Assembly: GCF_007741475.1 (NCBI RefSeq)
Contig: NZ_CP036261.1
Span: forward strand, 5,333,798 to 5,397,797
Reading direction: 5' to 3'
DNA: 64,000 bases
From: Rosistilla ulvae
GTDB lineage: Bacteria; Planctomycetota; Planctomycetia; Pirellulales; Pirellulaceae
Shown here: piece by piece, positions 51,034 to 60,795 of the stretch
Numbering within the stretch: the stretch's first letter is position 1
Layout of the letters: the number at the start of each line of letters is the position of its first letter
The notes under the pieces: model-generated
The model's input: only the letters and a program-made list of their open reading frames with translations
Database searches by the model: none
Told to the model about the DNA's origin: nothing
Made by a program: the position numbers and the translations under genes

Positions 51034-51141
51034 GGGAAGATTCCTCCAACACGCGCCGTGAGATGCCGTCGTGGCTAGAGGAAAAGATTAGTGCTTTGCT
51101 GGCAATTCAACCAGCCCTTATCTGCAGCAAACGCAGCCAGT

Positions 51142-51390
51142 TTACGCGATTGCGACAGTTTCTCCCTCACAAACAAACCAGGCGTGGTGGACAGCTTGCC
51201 GAACCGAATCGTCCGACAGGTGCAAATCGTCGACGATCGAAGCGATGGTCTGCGGGTTGCCAGCGCGATAGACGAAGTCCCAGATTTGGTTTCGCAATGC
51301 TTCCATCTCTTCGTTTTCCAATGGTTCGCTCACAGGATCGCCTTTCGCATTGCGCTTGATTGACTTGGTTTCGTTTAGCAGCAGGAACAA
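51142..51390 (-). CDS. Small acidic protein, possible winged helix
   Basis: The 82-residue product has a patch that may form a winged helix (NPQTIASIVDDLHLSDDSV, then QAVHHAWF). I do not recognise the family. The start at a TTG (51390) is weakly supported; an internal Met would give a shorter protein of about 54 residues. It lies 108 bases upstream of the SET gene on the same strand. Confidence 0.5.
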   Translation of the reverse strand: MFLLLNETKSIKRNAKGDPVSEPLENEEMEALRNQIWDFVYRAGNPQTIASIVDDLHLSDDSVRQAVHHAWFVCEGETVAIA

Positions 51391-51828
51391 TAACCTGTAG
51401 TCCGGTTCTACCGAAGCAAATTCACGCCATTTGACCGGAATTGCCGGATGTTTTTTGCCCTCCCCTTGGTCATCGGGCTATCGAGTCCAACGGGCTAAGC
51501 GATTCCAGCGAAGTTCCAAATCATATTCAATTAAATGGACCATTAGACCTCGCGTTCTGCCCCGGTATCGCAATCCGCGATCGATGGTCGATTTCCAGCC
51601 CCGTTAAGTCCATGCGAAGAACCGATGTAAATTTGGCTTCCTTCGATTGGTTTCAGCGGTAAATCAATGCAATCGGAAATTGCCTGCCGTTCTTTTTCCC
51701 CTTTACCGAATCGAAGGGATATTCCTCCGCCGAACCGTTGTCGTTTGCAAGCCGATCGGTCCCAAGAGAGGTCGGCTGCACGTCGAGAACGAACGAGCGG
51801 TCCCCAAACAATCTGAGAGGCATTGGAA
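51391..51828. other. Intergenic before the sulfatase pseudogene
   Basis: This 438-base stretch shows no supported gene. It may carry the old promoter of the decayed arylsulfatase. Confidence 0.5.
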
Positions 51829-52484
51829 ATGAAACTGTACTTGTGGAGTATCACGTGCGTCACGCTAGCCTTCGGCAGTCTGGTTCATGCGGCCGACAAA
51901 CCCAACATCGTCGTGATCATGGGAGAGACGACATCGGTTGGTTTACGCCCAGTTGCTACAACCACGGGATGATGGGGTAGCAAACACCCAACATCGATCG
52001 GATCGCCAAAGAGGGAGTGATGTTCACCGATGCGTACGGTCAGCAAAGCTGCACGGCCGGACGCGCAGCGTTCATCACCGGGCAATCTCCCAAGCGAACC
52101 GGATTGCTGAAAATCGGCATACCGGGCGAACCGACCGGTCTCCAAAGCGAAGCCCCGACACTTGCCGAACTGCTCAAACCCTACGGTGACGCGACCGGTC
52201 AATTCGGCAAAAACCATCTCGGCAACCTCGATGAATTCCTACCGACCAACGGCGGCACCGGATCGTGGTTCTTCGCGCAACAACCGCGGAAGGCACCGCT
52301 GATCATCGACCTGCGAGCCGACCCGTTTGAAATAGCTCCCGAAGATTCGTCGTACTACGACGACTGGTTGGTCCGCCACATATACGTAATGGTTCCGGTA
52401 AAAGCTCTCGTCGCCGATTTAATGGAGACGTTCAAAGACTTCCCACCGCGCCAAGAAAGCGGCAGCTTCACCCCGAAGCAATAG
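51829..52484 (+). pseudogene. Decayed arylsulfatase
   Basis: The start MKLYLWSITCVTLAFGS is a signal peptide and is followed by ADKPNIVVIMG, the usual sulfatase beginning. Then there is a 2-base insertion (GAGA for GA after ATGGGA), so the frame shifts; the correct frame continues as DDIGWFTPSCYNHGMMG, hits an in-frame TAG at 51978-51980 where Tyr is expected, and continues as [17 protein letters not shown]. The signature [13 protein letters not shown] is intact. After NLDEFLPTN a large central part (some 300 residues) is missing, and the C-terminal part resumes as [20 protein letters not shown]. Three lesions make it inactive. Confidence 0.85.
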
Positions 52485-52501
52485 ATCGCCCCACAAAAGG
52501 T

Positions 52502-52526
52502 ATCACCGCCGACAGACGGCGGTGAT
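52502..52526. repeat. 10-bp hairpin downstream of the sulfatase pseudogene
   Basis: A perfect stem ATCACCGCCG (52502-52511) and CGGCGGTGAT (52517-52526) with a five-base loop. No T-run; it sits just before a stronger terminator hairpin. Confidence 0.75.
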
Positions 52527-52544
52527 GCGGCAGATCGGATCGCG

Positions 52545-52581
52545 CAGCACAGCCGTCCCAACGGCTGTGCTGTTTTCGTTT
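52545..52581 (+). terminator. Rho-independent terminator after the sulfatase remnant
   Basis: A 12-bp perfect stem CAGCACAGCCGT (52545-52556) and ACGGCTGTGCTG (52561-52572) with a CCCA loop is followed by TTTTCGTTT. On the plus strand it ends the sulfatase remnant. It also lies between that gene and the convergent oxidoreductase gene. Confidence 0.85.
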
Positions 52582-52600
52582 CTCACGACCGGTCGGTCGG

Positions 52601-53959
52601 TTACATTTCGATTTCGTAACCTTCTCGGTACGGACGCGCGAGCATCGCGTTGGCTTCGCTGTCACCGGTGATCTGTTCGTTCTCGCCATCCCAGTTCACG
52701 GTCCGTCCCAGCCGCGCAGAGATTCCGGCCAAGTGGCAGACGTTCAACATTTTCATGTGCGAATGAACGTCGGAGATCGGTTCGTCTCGCGTTCGCGTAC
52801 AGTTCAAAAAGTTGGCCCAGTGCCCTTTGCGTTCCTTGCTTTCCATCGGCAGCCCCTTATAGGCTTTCTGGATCGCATCTTCAGGCAACGGATCGTCCGC
52901 GAGCGCTTCGACCGGTGCGCCGACCAGTTTCCGGCGGTTGACAAAAATCCGCCCCTTCTCGCCTTCGATCAGTACGCCGTTGTCGGTGTCGTTGCGGATC
53001 ACCATCTCGGTGCCGTCAGCATATTTGGCGACAAAGTTAAACGCCGTCGCGGTGTTGTAGCGATCGGTCTGCTGTGGCCGGGCATCCTTAAATTCGACAG
53101 GATGCTTAGCGGTGCCGCCGATCGACAACGGCGACGTCGGCTGGCCGTTGACGCTTAACGCCCAGGTGGCGATGTCGACATGATGGGCTCCCCAGTCGGT
53201 CAATTTGCCGCCGGAGTATTCGTACCACCAACGGAATTCATAGTGTCCGTTGGTCTTGCCGCGTCCCTCGCCAGGCAAATAGCGGTAATCGGTTTTCTGA
53301 GCTGGTCCCAGCCAACGATCCCAGTCCAGCCCCACGGGCGTGTCGGCAACAGGAATCGCAGGGCTGGTCGGTGCGCCACCGATCGCCGCTTGCACGCGCA
53401 AGATCTTCCCCAATCGACCTTGCTGAACCATCGCGATCGCTTTGGTGAACAGATGGAACGTGCTGCGTTGCTGGGTTCCGACCTGGACGATCCGCCCCGT
53501 CTCCCGCTGCACTTTGCGGATCAATTTCCCCTCATCGATCGTCAGCGTCAGCGGCTTTTCGCAGTAGATATCCTTGCCGGCGAGCATCGCTTCGATCACC
53601 GGTTTGGTATGCCAGTGGTCGGGGGTGGCGATGTGAACGATCTTGATGTCGTCGCGGTCTAAAATTTTGCGATAGTCGTCGTAGACATCGGCCTTGCCTT
53701 CGGAGAGCTTCTTGTTGGCAGCTTCCTGCCGCGACTTATCCGCGTCGGCGATCGCAACCACATCGAGATAATCCGCTGCCGAACGCATGTTTCCCAGCCC
53801 CATGCCACCAGCACCGATCAAGCCGATCGGAATTCGATCGTTCTTCGATTGGGTTTCGTCGGCCAGCGTTTTGCTGCGAGAAAAGAAATACGGGACCGAA
53901 GCGCCCGCACTGGCAGCAACCGAAGTTCGCAAAAAGTCACGACGATTTTGTTTACTCAT
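52601..53959 (-). CDS. Gfo/Idh/MocA oxidoreductase with Tat signal
   Basis: The 452-residue protein starts with a twin-arginine signal (NRRDFLRTSVAASAGASV), then a Rossmann NAD(P) site IGLIGAGGMGLGN near residue 45, CEKPLTLTIDEGKLI near residue 132 (Glu-Lys-Pro motif) and a C-terminal substrate domain with WWYEYSGGKLTDWGAHHVD. Such Tat-exported forms are frequent in planctomycetes and act on sugars or inositols, possibly from sulfated polysaccharide. Substrate unknown. It stands alone. Confidence 0.93.
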   Translation of the reverse strand: MSKQNRRDFLRTSVAASAGASVPYFFSRSKTLADETQSKNDRIPIGLIGAGGMGLGNMRSAADYLDVVAIADADKSRQEAANKKLSEGKADVYDDYRKILDRDDIKIVHIATPDHWHTKPVIEAMLAGKDIYCEKPLTLTIDEGKLIRKVQRETGRIVQVGTQQRSTFHLFTKAIAMVQQGRLGKILRVQAAIGGAPTSPAIPVADTPVGLDWDRWLGPAQKTDYRYLPGEGRGKTNGHYEFRWWYEYSGGKLTDWGAHHVDIATWALSVNGQPTSPLSIGGTAKHPVEFKDARPQQTDRYNTATAFNFVAKYADGTEMVIRNDTDNGVLIEGEKGRIFVNRRKLVGAPVEALADDPLPEDAIQKAYKGLPMESKERKGHWANFLNCTRTRDEPISDVHSHMKMLNVCHLAGISARLGRTVNWDGENEQITGDSEANAMLARPYREGYEIEM

Positions 53960-54130
53960 CAGGAAGAATCTTGGGCTGGATGGGTTGTGAAGTCAGGCAC
54001 AACGGTTGGCCGATCGCAAATTGGGGCCAAACGTTCGGACAGCGATAACGCAATGCGCCGCCCCCATACTAGCACCACGAGGGAAAGAAATCGACTCTTC
54101 AGCAACGCAGCGGCCTCGCCGCGGGAAACT

Positions 54131-55111
54131 TCAGCTGAGGTTTAGGTCGACAAAACAGGCCCGTTGACGCTCCGTCGACGTGCTTTCCAGTCGCGGATCC
54201 TCGCCCAAGCAGCGATCGACCTTGTGAGGACAACGGGGATGAAAGGCACATCCGGTGGGCAATTCCGCCAGGTGAGGCGGTTGGCCTTCGATCGCTTTGA
54301 GCAATTCGCTGCCGTCTTGATCCCAACGCGGGATCGAAGCCAGCAAGCCTTGAGTATAGGGATGCTGTGGCTTGGCGAACAATTGATCGACCGGTGCCTT
54401 TTCGACAATTCGTCCTGCATACATCACCAACACGCGGTGGCAGATGTTGGCCACGACGCCCAGGTCGTGAGTGATCATGATGATCGCGGTGTTGTGTTCG
54501 CGCTGCAATTTCTTCAGCAGATCCAGAATCTGAGCCTGGATCGTCACGTCGAGCGCAGTCGTCGGTTCGTCGGCGATCAAGATCTCGGGGTTGCATGACA
54601 ACGCCATCGCGATCATCACCCGTTGCCGCATCCCGCCGCTGAATTGATGCGGATAGTCTTGCAAGCGTTTCTCGGGGGCACTGATCCCGACCTGGGTCAG
54701 CATTTCGATCGCATGTTCGGTCGCTTGGCGACGATTAAATCCCAGATGCAAACGAGTGACTTCGGTCAATTGATCTTCGACCGTCAGAAATGGATTCAGC
54801 GCTGTCATCGGATCTTGAAAGATCATCGCGATCCGACGGCCGCGGATCGCACTCAATTGATCCTGCGACAGCGCCAACAGATCTTGATTGTCGAACATCG
54901 CCCGACCACTCGTAATCTTCCCCGGCGGCATGGGAATCAAACCCATCATCGCCAGGTTGGTCACGCTTTTGCCGGAGCCCGATTCGCCGACGATCCCGAC
55001 GGTCTCTCCCGCAGCGACATCAAACGAAACGCCGCGCACCGCGTCGAGCATGCCATCGTCGGTGCCAAATCCAACGCCCAGATTTTCAACAGACAATAAC
55101 GGCTTGCTCAT
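54131..55111 (-). CDS. oppD: Oligopeptide ABC transporter ATPase (OppD/DppD type)
   Basis: The 326-residue ATPase has Walker A GESGSGKS, signature [15 protein letters not shown], Walker [13 protein letters not shown] and the Opp-specific C-terminal Cys segment [15 protein letters not shown]. It powers import of peptides or similar solutes. The ATG at 55111 overlaps the oppC stop as ATGA (55108-55111). It ends the operon; a second ATPase (OppF) is not present, so one ATPase may form a homodimer or OppF is elsewhere. Confidence 0.92.
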   Translation of the reverse strand: MSKPLLSVENLGVGFGTDDGMLDAVRGVSFDVAAGETVGIVGESGSGKSVTNLAMMGLIPMPPGKITSGRAMFDNQDLLALSQDQLSAIRGRRIAMIFQDPMTALNPFLTVEDQLTEVTRLHLGFNRRQATEHAIEMLTQVGISAPEKRLQDYPHQFSGGMRQRVMIAMALSCNPEILIADEPTTALDVTIQAQILDLLKKLQREHNTAIIMITHDLGVVANICHRVLVMYAGRIVEKAPVDQLFAKPQHPYTQGLLASIPRWDQDGSELLKAIEGQPPHLAELPTGCAFHPRCPHKVDRCLGEDPRLESTSTERQRACFVDLNLS

Positions 55112-56364
55112 GATTGATTCTTCATCCTCGGATCCAACGCGTCGCGGAGTCCATCGCCTAGGAAGTTCAGTGCGAACAAAGTTCCCGCCAGCGCAGCACC
55201 GGGAAAGACGACCAACCACCACCGCGATTTCAGTGGCGTGATCGCTTGGACGCCGTCGTTGACCAACAGCCCCCAGGAGACGTCGGGCGGCGAAACGCCC
55301 AAGCCAAGAAACGACAGGAACGCTTCGAACAACATCACCGCTGGGATCGTTAGCGTCAGATAAACGATCACGATTCCCAACACATTCGGGACCAGATGAC
55401 GAAAGATGATCCGCCGCTGCGACGCGCCAACGGTTCGCGCTGCGTCGACAAATTGCTCGTGCTTCAGCGACAGCACCTGACCGCGGACGACCCGCGACAT
55501 GGTCAGCCAATAGATCGCACCGATCACGATATAGAAGATCGTGATCTGATCGATCCCAAACGACTTCAGCGACGCCGCAATCGACTCCTCGCTTAAAAAC
55601 GTCATCAGGAAGATCACCACAAAGATGAACGGCACCGAATACAACACGTCGACGATCCGCATCATCACCGCGTCGACACGACCGCCAAAGTACCCCGACG
55701 TGGCTCCGTAGGAGACGCCGATCACCAAGCTGACAATCGTCGCCACCACACCGACAACCAAGGACACACGGGCACCCCAGAACAGCCGAGCCAGCATATC
55801 GCGGCCGAGGTCATCGGTGCCGCAGATGCTCGGCAGAGCCCAGTCGCCGAAAACCGCGACTCGCAGCCGAGTCAGCTGCCACGCCAACGGATCCAATTGG
55901 TTCCACATCTGGCTGAACGGATGCGCGGTGGTCTGCAATTGAACGATCTCCGCGTCCAACGCCTCGCGGGCGGCTGGATCCGCCGCATCGGCGCGCTCGG
56001 CCTGCAGCGTGGCGATCGATCGATTAACCTCCGCCACTTCCGCCGACAAGCTGTTGTCGGTGAACTTCAGATCTTGGCGTTGCCCCATTCGATAGGATTG
56101 CAGATTGGGAGCCATGCCGCGGCGATTGTCCAGATCTTTATCCAACGGACTTTGCAGCGGCAAGGCGGGCGTCAGAAACGCCAACACCCCCAACGCGATT
56201 AGAAAATACATCGACAGCATCGACGCCCGCCGCCGACGCAGTCGTCGCCAAGCATCCTGCCACAGCGAGACCCCTTGGATCCGCTGCGCATCACTCAACA
56301 ACTGGCGATAATGCGCCCGCTGCTGGTCGGTCATTTGTTCGGTTGCGATCTCGGGATCAGCCAT
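55108..56364 (-). CDS. oppC: Oligopeptide ABC transporter permease (OppC type) with inserted coiled coil
   Basis: The 418-residue permease has the first membrane segment at about 49-66, an inserted polar region of about 100 residues (about 70-175) with a coiled-coil-like stretch (SLSAEVAEVNRSIATLQAER), then the OppC core starting at GTDDLGRDM (182-190) with five more membrane segments and the EAA-like loop VDAARTVGASQRRIIFRH. Typical OppC proteins are about 300 residues. The stop overlaps oppD, and oppB lies 11 bases upstream. Confidence 0.9.
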   Translation of the reverse strand: MADPEIATEQMTDQQRAHYRQLLSDAQRIQGVSLWQDAWRRLRRRRASMLSMYFLIALGVLAFLTPALPLQSPLDKDLDNRRGMAPNLQSYRMGQRQDLKFTDNSLSAEVAEVNRSIATLQAERADAADPAAREALDAEIVQLQTTAHPFSQMWNQLDPLAWQLTRLRVAVFGDWALPSICGTDDLGRDMLARLFWGARVSLVVGVVATIVSLVIGVSYGATSGYFGGRVDAVMMRIVDVLYSVPFIFVVIFLMTFLSEESIAASLKSFGIDQITIFYIVIGAIYWLTMSRVVRGQVLSLKHEQFVDAARTVGASQRRIIFRHLVPNVLGIVIVYLTLTIPAVMLFEAFLSFLGLGVSPPDVSWGLLVNDGVQAITPLKSRWWLVVFPGAALAGTLFALNFLGDGLRDALDPRMKNQS

Positions 56365-56375
56365 CTTCTTGTGAA

Positions 56376-57302
56376 CTACTCCAGCTTTACACGTGGATCG
56401 ATGATCGAATACGACAGGTCGACCAGTGTATTCATCAAGAACAGCAGCGCTGTGTAAACCAAAACCAAGCCCATCGCTAGCGAATAATCGCGTTGCAACG
56501 CAGCTTCAACAAAGTGACTGCCCATCCCGGGGATCGCAAAAATCTGCTCCAACACGATCGACCCGGTCAACACCCGCGCCGCCGCGGGGCCAAGGTAGGA
56601 GACGACGGGCAACAACGCACCGCGAAGCGCATGTTTGCCGATCACCTTGTACATCGGCAACCCCTTCGCTTTCGCCGTGCGGATATAGTCTTGGCCGATC
56701 GTCTCCAACAAACCAGCTCGAGTCAGCCGCGCGATGTAAGCGGCAACGGGAGCTCCCAGGCACAACGCCGGCAACACCAGATGCCAAGCGCTGCCCCACC
56801 CCGCCGTCGGAAACAAATTCAAGCCGAACACAAAGATGATGATCAGCATGCTGGCGAGGACAAAGTTCGGGATCGCGATCCCCAAGGTTGCCAGAATCAT
56901 CAACGTCAGGTCGCCGATCGAACCCGGCTTGAGTGCGCTGACCACGCCCGCGGTCACGCCCAACAACAGCGCAAAGGAAAGCGCCAGGATCGCCAGCGAT
57001 GCCGAAATCGGAAAGCCTTGAGCGATCACTTCGTTGACGGAAAAGTCTTCCAAGCGAAAGCTGGGACCAAAATCGCCGGTCAGGTCGCGGCCGAGTTCGC
57101 GAAAGTATTGCGTGGGCAACGGATCGTTTAATCCGTAACGCGCTTCGATGTTCCGTTTGATCGCTTCGGGAACGTTCTTCTCGCTACTGAACGGACCGCC
57201 GGGGACAAACCGCATCAGAAAGAACGAGACGGTAAAGACGATCCACAGCGTCAGCAGCATCCAGCCGAGTCGACGTATCAAAAATATGATCAAGTCCTGC
57301 AC
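56376..57302 (-). CDS. oppB: Oligopeptide ABC transporter permease (OppB type)
   Basis: The 308-residue permease has the family N-terminus (FLIRRLGWMLLTLWIVFTVS), the FVPGGPFSSEK loop, six membrane segments and the EAA loop DYIRTAKAKGLPMYKVIGKHALRGA. It pairs with OppC in the membrane. It is the first gene of the oppB-oppC-oppD operon. No substrate-binding protein gene precedes it. Confidence 0.93.
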   Translation of the reverse strand: MQDLIIFLIRRLGWMLLTLWIVFTVSFFLMRFVPGGPFSSEKNVPEAIKRNIEARYGLNDPLPTQYFRELGRDLTGDFGPSFRLEDFSVNEVIAQGFPISASLAILALSFALLLGVTAGVVSALKPGSIGDLTLMILATLGIAIPNFVLASMLIIIFVFGLNLFPTAGWGSAWHLVLPALCLGAPVAAYIARLTRAGLLETIGQDYIRTAKAKGLPMYKVIGKHALRGALLPVVSYLGPAAARVLTGSIVLEQIFAIPGMGSHFVEAALQRDYSLAMGLVLVYTALLFLMNTLVDLSYSIIDPRVKLE

Positions 57303-57562
57303 GACAATTTTCTCATGGAGGCAACAAGCTGTTGGCTGCGGCGGCAGTGCCGTCGATGTCGTAAAATCCTACAACAAGTAGCGGCTTTGGCCCACCCTGG
57401 TTTTCCGTGAACGATTCCTCGTCGTAAAGCTTCCGTTCTCCATCGCCCCCGCGACCGCTGCCAAGCCTCGGATCGCACTTTGCCGCGGCCCCCGCTTCGT
57501 CGCGGGTTGCACTCCGCCGTCAATCGCGAGAAAATGAGCCGACAACTTGTTCCACACCACCG

Positions 57563-58168
57563 TTGGCCGAAACATCGGCTGCCGATGACGGACCATCAAT
57601 ATCGCAAACGGATAGATCCGACTTGACCCATCATTATTTGGTTCGCTCCGGTGCCTGGGGCGAAATCTCGCAACATCGCCCCGTCGACGGCAACGCCTAT
57701 CGCCGCGGCGACCGCGTGATCTGCGAGACCGCTCGGGGCTTGGAAATCGGCGAGGTCGTCACCGAAGTCGATTCCGATGCCTCCGCCGGCCTGATTCTGC
57801 GGCGGATGACCGACCAGGATGAACTGCTGCAAAAGCGACTGGAACGATATAAACGTAAAGCGGTCCAGGAATGCCGCGATCGATTGACCGCGGCCGGGAT
57901 CGACGCGGTGCTGTTGGAAGTGGAACAGTTGTTCGATGGCCGAACGTTGTTCTTCCATTTTTTGGGCGAAACGAATGCCGATGTCGAAGCAATCACCAAT
58001 GAATTGGCCGATGCGTACGAACAGCATGTACGGAGCCGCCATTTTGCCAAACTGCTCCGCGAGGGCTGCGGTCCCGATTGTGGTACCAAAGAGGGCGGCG
58101 GTTGCTCCGGCGGATGTGCGGTCTGCGTTGTCGCGTCGGCCTGCAGTTCGACTGCCAAGAAATCATAA
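57563..58168 (+). CDS. PSP1-domain (RicT-like) protein with Cys-rich tail
   Basis: The 201-residue protein holds a PSP1 domain (YLVRSGAWGEISQHRPVDG, RGDRVICETARGLEIGEVV, then FLGETNADVEAITNELAD). The C-terminal tail has clustered Cys (CGPDCGTKEGGGCSGGC, then CAVCVVASAC), possibly a metal or cluster site, as RicT of the RicAFT complex binds Fe-S clusters. The start is probably the TTG at 57563; a TTG at 57623 is possible. It is upstream of nfeD on the same strand. Confidence 0.78.
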   Translation: MAETSAADDGPSISQTDRSDLTHHYLVRSGAWGEISQHRPVDGNAYRRGDRVICETARGLEIGEVVTEVDSDASAGLILRRMTDQDELLQKRLERYKRKAVQECRDRLTAAGIDAVLLEVEQLFDGRTLFFHFLGETNADVEAITNELADAYEQHVRSRHFAKLLREGCGPDCGTKEGGGCSGGCAVCVVASACSSTAKKS

Positions 58169-58294
58169 CTCCTGCGACAGCCCCACCGGCCAAGTTCACG
58201 CGTCTCTGTTGTGGCAATCAATTGCCACGGCATCAAATCGGTGAACGTTTTACCCCCAAACCCTGGGATGCCTCGTGCGAATTGAGTGGATCTG

Positions 58295-58894
58295 ATGGAC
58301 GGCCCATTGCTCTGGTCCTTCATGCTTTTGGCAGCCGGACTGTTGTTGATCATCGTCGAATTCTTTGTTCCCAGCGGCGGGTTCCTGGCGATCGCCAGCG
58401 TTCTATCGCTGATCGGCAGCATTATCGTCGGTTTTTCCGTCAGCTTGCGATGGGGAATGTTGATGGTCGTCTTGGTGGCGGCGATCGTCCCGGTGGTCCT
58501 GATGTTCACCGTGCGGTTATGGCCGCGGACGGCGATGGGACGCAGCATCATGACGCGGCAACCGGGGGATCCCTTGCCCAACGTGCTGCCCGACGACGCA
58601 TACCACCGCAAAATTAAATCGCTGCAAGGACGCGTCGGAGTTGCGATCAACGACATGCTGCCCAACGGAACGATTAAAATTGATGGCGAAAAGTTCGATG
58701 CGGTCAGTTCGGGCGGCGCGATCGATCGCGGGCAAACGATCGAGGTTTTCCGAATCGATTCGGGCAAACTACATGTGCGGGCGACATCTCGCAGCATCGA
58801 CGACGGTGCCAACCGGATCGAACGTGGCAAATCGCCGCTGGACCAACCGATCGAACAACTGGGAATCGACAGCTTGGAAGACCCATTGGCTTAA
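58295..58894 (+). CDS. NfeD-like membrane protein
   Basis: The 199-residue protein has two to three N-terminal membrane segments (LLIIVEFFVPSGGFLAI, LIGSIIVGF, MVVLVAAIVPVVLMF) and a C-terminal OB-fold domain (about residues 108-170, LQGRVGVAINDMLPNGTI, AIDRGQTIEVFRID), the NfeD pattern. NfeD partners flotillin in membrane domains. The ATG at 58295 is used; a GTG at 58286 is nine bases upstream. It precedes floA by 182 bases. Confidence 0.85.
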   Translation: MDGPLLWSFMLLAAGLLLIIVEFFVPSGGFLAIASVLSLIGSIIVGFSVSLRWGMLMVVLVAAIVPVVLMFTVRLWPRTAMGRSIMTRQPGDPLPNVLPDDAYHRKIKSLQGRVGVAINDMLPNGTIKIDGEKFDAVSSGGAIDRGQTIEVFRIDSGKLHVRATSRSIDDGANRIERGKSPLDQPIEQLGIDSLEDPLA

Positions 58895-59076
58895 CATCAA
58901 GGTAAATCCGTTATTGTGTCTGCGCAAATCCGCCGCCGCGCCGTAGCGTCCGGCTGATACCTCAAGTTGATGAACTGAATCGCCCTGGCTTAAACTTGCA
59001 AACGCTTGACTTTGCAGCGGCACTGGGGTAACAACTGCATCCATAAGACTTAGTTGCACTTCGTAAGGATCACACC

Positions 59077-60171
59077 ATGACAGCGTTGAATTCATCGATG
59101 CTTCTTGCTCAAGGCCAGGACGCAAACGTCCTCTGGCTTGCGTTCATCGTTTTTGTTGTCATCGGGATGATGATCTTTGCGATGGTCTTCTTCAGCTATT
59201 TCGGACTCTGGATCCAGTCGCTGCTGACCGGATCCAAGGTCACCCTGGGCGATTTGCTAGGGATGACCTTCCGGAACGTCAACGCGCGAACGATTGTCCG
59301 CGGCAAGATCATGTCGACTCAAGCGGGCATCGAAGATCCCGAACTGACCAGCAAAGCTTTGGAAGCGCATTACCTGGCCGGTGGTAACGTTCCCCAAGTG
59401 ATCCGGGCGTTGATCGCTGCCAAAAAAGCGAAGACGATCAGCCTGACCTTTCGCGAGGCGACGGCGATCGATTTGGCAGGCCGCGACGTGCTCGAATCGG
59501 TGCAGACCAGCGTCTATCCCAAAGTCATCGATTGCCCACCGCGCGGTTCGGTGAAACCATCGCTCGATGCCGTCGCGAAAGATGGTATCCAATTGAAGGT
59601 CAAAGCCCGCGTGACCGTGCGTGCGAACCTGCAACAATTGATTGGTGGTGCCACCGAAGAAACGATCATCGCTCGCGTCGGCGAAGGGATCGTCAGCGCG
59701 ATCGGTAGCGCCGAAGGGCACAAAAACGTACTCGAAAATCCCGACCTGATCTCCAAATGGGTTTTGTCGAAGCGACTCGATTCCCAAACTGCGTTTGAAA
59801 TCGTTTCGATCGATATCGCCGACATCGATGTTGGCGTCAACGTGGGCGCTCGATTGCAAGCCGATCAGGCCGAAGCGGACACCCGCGTGGCCCGCGCTCG
59901 CGCAGAAGGCCGACGTGCGATGGCGGTAGCGGAAGAACAAGAAAAGTTCGCCGATATCGAGAACAGCCAAGCGATGCTGGTCGCCGCGCAAGCCGAAGTT
60001 CCCCTGGCGATGGCTGAAGCCTTCCGCAGCGGCAAATTGGGAATCCTCGACTACTACAAACTGCAGAACATCAACGCCGATACCGACATGCGAAAAGCGA
60101 TCTCGCGTTCGACACGCGATGCGAGCGAATTGGCAATCCAGAAACAACAACAAGCCCAAGCCCAGAGCTAA
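59077..60171 (+). CDS. floA: Flotillin-like protein FloA
   Basis: The 364-residue protein has one N-terminal membrane segment (about 18-45) and an SPFH domain ([19 protein letters not shown] near the C-terminal end of the domain) of the YqfA/FloA type. It organises membrane microdomains with NfeD. Its neighbours are nfeD upstream and a small charged protein three bases downstream. Confidence 0.93.
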   Translation: MTALNSSMLLAQGQDANVLWLAFIVFVVIGMMIFAMVFFSYFGLWIQSLLTGSKVTLGDLLGMTFRNVNARTIVRGKIMSTQAGIEDPELTSKALEAHYLAGGNVPQVIRALIAAKKAKTISLTFREATAIDLAGRDVLESVQTSVYPKVIDCPPRGSVKPSLDAVAKDGIQLKVKARVTVRANLQQLIGGATEETIIARVGEGIVSAIGSAEGHKNVLENPDLISKWVLSKRLDSQTAFEIVSIDIADIDVGVNVGARLQADQAEADTRVARARAEGRRAMAVAEEQEKFADIENSQAMLVAAQAEVPLAMAEAFRSGKLGILDYYKLQNINADTDMRKAISRSTRDASELAIQKQQQAQAQS

Positions 60172-60174
60172 ACC

Positions 60175-60633
60175 ATGGCCGACGACATCGAAGCGTTTCT
60201 GCGACGCGCCGCTCAACGCCGCAAGGAACAAGCCGCCCGCAAGGCGGCCCCAGCGGCCAAGTCGCGGCCGGAGTACACCGACAGTCGCGCCGAGCGAACG
60301 ATTCGCCAAGTCCGCCCCGAGGAGGTCGTCGTCGAAGCGGAGATCGTCGACGATTCGGCCGGCATCAGCGACTTAAGCAGTCGCCATCTGCAAGCCGATC
60401 ACCTGGCCAATACGGTCGGACAAGCCGACGACAAGATGGAAGCGCATATCCAAAAAGTGTTCGACCACCAGGTCGGTCGATTGGCCAGCGAACCGTCCGA
60501 GCCCGTGATTCACTCGGTCGTCGATGATGACATCGCCAAGACATTGATCTCTCTGCTGCAGACACCCCAAGGCGTCCAACAAGCGTTTTTGCTGCGTGAA
60601 ATCATCGACCGCCCCGAACACCGCTGGGATTGA
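60175..60633 (+). CDS. Small charged protein downstream of floA
   Basis: The 152-residue protein has a basic N-terminal region (LRRAAQRRKEQAARKA), an acidic middle (EEVVVEAEIVDD) and a helical end. It starts three bases after the floA stop, so it is translated from the same transcript and likely works with flotillin. I do not recognise the family. It has no signal peptide. Confidence 0.7.
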   Translation: MADDIEAFLRRAAQRRKEQAARKAAPAAKSRPEYTDSRAERTIRQVRPEEVVVEAEIVDDSAGISDLSSRHLQADHLANTVGQADDKMEAHIQKVFDHQVGRLASEPSEPVIHSVVDDDIAKTLISLLQTPQGVQQAFLLREIIDRPEHRWD

Positions 60634-60795
60634 TCGAGCGCAGAAGTGGCGCCATCGTTCCGGCGCAAATGCCGCTGCCCAGTCTTTGCATCACGTCGAC
60701 GCTCCATCGGTGGGCACGGCCATCCAAATGCTCCCCACGGCTCTGGCCTTCCAAAACAAACCTTCTCTTCGCACCGACTCCAGGAACGATTTCGC

